Shown here piece by piece: positions 61,462 through 64,000 of a stretch of DNA of 64,000 nucleotides. Where the stretch lies: the NCBI GenBank assembly GCA_037176845.1, contig JAYKXP010000049.1, positions 248,001 to 312,000 on the forward strand. Reading direction: 5' to 3'. The notes under the pieces are model-generated. The model was not told the origin of the DNA, did not search any database, and was given only the letters and a program-made list of their open reading frames with translations. The position numbers and the translations under genes were made by a program. Position 1 is the first letter of the stretch, and each line of letters begins with the position of its first letter. Origin of the DNA: Paramarasmius palmivorus. Its lineage: Eukaryota > Basidiomycota > Agaricomycetes > Agaricales > Marasmiaceae.

Positions 61462-61674
61462 TCACTTCGATTCAATATCTTTATGACTGTATTCAATAGC
61501 GCGGAAGGACGGAAAATTCGATCTACTCAAGCTAGAGACATGTGGTGCTACATTCATAGTTATTAATACACATCTTCACGAAGTCTCGATGCCCCGAACA
61601 AGAAAGAGAGTCAACAGCTGTAAGTCCGTAAGTTTCCCGTGGTCAGAATCGGCCCCAGACACTTACCTCTAAGG
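61462..61674. other. Gap between convergent genes
   Basis: About 210 bases holding the 3' ends of the SulP transporter and the MYND gene. Nothing else was seen. Confidence 0.4.
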
Positions 61675-63462
61675 TCAAGACCCAAGTAAACAATTGGGCC
61701 GCAAGATGATGTTCAAGGGCCTTTGCTCTCCCCAAGGTAGAGAGGCATATGCCAAAGGAGACTCGCCAGCGCTAGCCAAGGCAGATAGTGCTTGCCATTG
61801 AGGACCATTGAGCCTTGTCCTACACTCCTGTAGCGTACAGGCATTGATTTTGTGCGGATAATCGGAATAGTCCAACAATACCACCACTGCTTCACCCGCG
61901 CTAACTTCTCGTTTTTCACTATACTCCTTGAACGCTGCTTGGACTCGCTCCGATGAAAAGCGATAATCCGCTGCACACTGCTTATGCGTAAAGGCAAAGT
62001 CAAGCTGAGAAAGTCTAGAGAATCCGTCTGCAGGGCAAGTGAGTTGATGAATACACTCACGGCCTTTTCACTTACCTTGATGCCGCCTTCTCGTTGTCTT
62101 GCATTCGTTTCGGTGTCCAGACTTCCAGTGATTCTTCTGACAAGCGCGGGTACAATATACCACCGAGTTACAGCCAGTACAGCGTTGGAAGACATGATGA
62201 AGGTCGACATCTGAGTGCGGACACTATGGGCCAGTGTCAAATCGCTTCGGGTGGCGAGAAGTTACAAGAAAACTTACATTCGTGAATCCACAAATCCGGA
62301 AAGCTTGATCCTCTGATTCACTTATCCGTTTACTAATCTCATATCTCCTAATTGCCTCATCGCGAAGGTGAAGCCATGCGTCAAGGGCTGGTCCACAGTT
62401 TTTGAGTTGGACATCATCCGATGTCCTCATCTTTTGAGCGGCTCGGATATTGACAATTATCCGAATAAGGATTGGCCGATAAACGAGGTGCCGAGCAACT
62501 CCCGTAAGGAACGTAGCGTATACACCAGCTAGGCTGTATGGTGCGTTGATGTTTCGGCGTTGGGAGTCCTCTATGATGATGCTGTGAGCCTTATAGATGG
62601 CCTCGACGACTCCCGTGTCCAGTATACTTGCCAACAACGGGAGATTCCCTGTAGCGCACTGGGACAACATACCGAGACCTTGTCGCAAGCAGAATGACAA
62701 GTCCTCGAAGTCGCTCCCTCGCCAATATTGTCGAGGAGAGCTAAGCTTCTTGACGAGAAGTGCAAGCCAACGCGCAGTATCCTTGCTTATGCAGGTGGAA
62801 TATCCAAAAGTCTGGCAGAGATGCACAAGGATTATTACGCTGCTTCTAATCCTCTCGCAGGCGATCGGTTTTTGGGACATTTCGAACGCGATTCCTTTGA
62901 TGGATATTGCGGGCATATTGTCGTTGGTCCTCTGGAGTACGACCTGCAAGGACTCTGAGGGCCGAGTCAAGTCCTCGTTCGCGAGAAGACACTCGAGCAA
63001 CAGGCCCACCGAGTCGCATAGATTTCTGAGCGCGCTATGAAATGTCCTGCTAGTATAAAGCCACATTTCAACCGTTATTGCAAGTATGTCGGGTGACGCT
63101 ACTAGGAGAGGACGTAGGTCGCGACGAAAATCACCGCATACAGCACTATAGGTGGGGTACGTGACAAGAACCGGGCATATTGCAGTAAACTGATTGATGA
63201 ATTCGGAGCCAAGGAATGTGGCGGGATGTTTGTCCAATGCACAACGGGCCAGGGAATGAATCCATGGCCAAATCTGAGCCCAGTTCTCAGTCACCGTCAG
63301 CACTGTGGATGGAGACTTGCCCTGCAACATTGTAGTAAGTCTGAACAATGAAAAAAGTGCCTGTTCTGTCCTTTTGTCCGGATGGTCGGGGTCGATTTCG
63401 GCCGGTGGAGGGTGTCGAAAGTCTTTCATCATGTACGAGAGACGAGTCGATAGACTCGACAT
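61675..63462 (-). CDS. MYND-type zinc finger protein
   Basis: Agaricomycete protein with a large helical N-terminal region (about 410 residues from ATG 63462) and a MYND finger near the C-terminus. The finger is seen only after splicing the intron near 62225-62275. Its ligands appear as CTGC, then VVYCTRACQKNHW, then KSGHRNEC, the C-x2-C...C-x3-C...H-x3-C pattern of MYND. After another intron (about 62029-62078) the tail continues as GFSRLSQLDFAF and VVVLLDYSDYPHKIN. It ends at 61675. MYND fingers bind proline-rich partner peptides, so a role in protein interaction or regulation is likely, though undefined. An in-frame non-ATG opening extends to 63492; ATG 63462 is the first methionine followed by SSLSTRLSYM. 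Confidence 0.85.
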
Positions 63463-63798
63463 GATGGGTTTTCCGGCGGATGTATTGAGCAAAGAGGGGA
63501 AAAAAGGGTTCCGACGCGACGAGTCTTGTCTTTATAACGCCTCGAGCAGAACCGAATCCAGGACAACAAAGGAAGAAAAAAACAACAGTCAGGACCCCAA
63601 ATCAGAACAATGAGCGCTTGATGACAGTCTGATGTAGACTTGATCTAAAAGTACGAATTGAGTAAGCGGAACATTGTTTCCTGAACGTCCCACGTTGCAG
63701 GCGCGGCACGCTGCACAGCACCACTTCGAGCGGCTAGTACTATTCTTACCTTCCACGATGCCTTTCCACCGCAGCCATCACCACAGGACGGAAGTCAA
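63463..63798. promoter_or_regulatory. Divergent promoter region at the right end
   Basis: About 340 bases between the MYND gene start (-) and the small gene at 63799 (+). A 102-codon frame across 63305-63613 overlaps the MYND gene and is a shadow. Confidence 0.4.
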
Positions 63799-64000
63799 AT
63801 GGGAAGGATAGTAAGAAACGTCATCATCGCAATTGGCATATTCGTATGTTTCTCAGATTCTCCTGTCACCTTGGATCTGGTTAAAGAATTACTTTTCTAG
63901 GGCGCTCTCCATTACATATTCATTGCGTCGCGTTGGGACAATTTCCAAAGCCAGGATCAGAGAGACAGGTTCATGGAGAAGTCTGAAGAAACAAAGACCA
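63799..64000 (+). CDS. Small single-helix membrane protein, 5' part only
   Basis: ATG 63799 opens MGRIVRNVIIAIGIF (exon to 63843). A 57-base intron (gtatg to ctag, 63844-63900) joins to GALHYIFIASRWDNFQSQ and a charged stretch that runs off the window. The start is a hydrophobic helix flanked by basic residues, as in small inner-mitochondrial-membrane proteins, but no family was recognised. A nearby ATG at 63758 opens only a 17-codon peptide and could be an upstream ORF. Confidence 0.5.

Overview
The window is nuclear DNA of a filamentous basidiomycete, most likely an agaricomycete (mushroom-forming fungus). The support is direct: almost every gene is split into many small exons by introns of about 45-60 bases, and the gene families are typical of mushrooms. 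These include tailoring P450s, a stand-alone class I terpene synthase, TKL-like kinases with an HGD instead of an HRD catalytic loop, DUF6533 seven-helix proteins, 7-cysteine mini-metallothioneins and a Crinkler-like P-loop protein. Gene coordinates run from start codon to stop codon and include introns; joins were made by eye.

Layout. (1) 1-7942 looks like a terpenoid locus: P450 (cut by the left edge), class I terpene synthase, second P450, and a GGPP synthase-like prenyltransferase with an altered second Asp-rich motif. (2) 7943-10472 is a gene-poor gap. (3) 10473-16020: TKL-like kinase, secreted serine carboxypeptidase, and a decayed kinase copy. (4) 16560-26725 is the most unusual part: a module of one tiny metallothionein gene (+) and one DUF6533 membrane-protein gene (-) occurs three times in tandem. 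The metallothionein is intact in copy 1, has lost its intron-1 acceptor in copy 2, and has lost three cysteines and its donor in copy 3. (5) 28135-31971: a large AT-hook protein with repeated DLHSRP motifs. (6) 32394-35849: P450 plus PhyH-type dioxygenase, possibly a tailoring pair. (7) 36382-42299: Tvp38/VTT membrane protein, Crinkler/RHS-like NTPase, and a seven-helix protein with an apparent frameshift.

(8) 43361-47808: 1-Cys peroxiredoxin, then a DUF4238-kinase fusion. (9) 47899-53983: class III aminotransferase, SDR and sugar-type MFS transporter, possibly a small catabolic group. (10) 54920-63462 is conserved core: CFIm25 (NUDT21) mRNA 3'-processing factor, a SulP-STAS-cNMP transporter like yeast Vsb1 (sharing a 223-base divergent promoter with CFIm25), and a MYND-finger protein. 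A small membrane protein starts at the right edge.

How they work together: the left block could make and oxidise a terpenoid, with the prenyltransferase supplying precursor. The metallothionein block suggests local amplification of metal handling linked to a membrane protein. The remaining blocks are housekeeping or signalling genes. No mobile element with a transposase or reverse transcriptase was seen. A tRNA-derived SINE-like fragment lies near 54544-54632.
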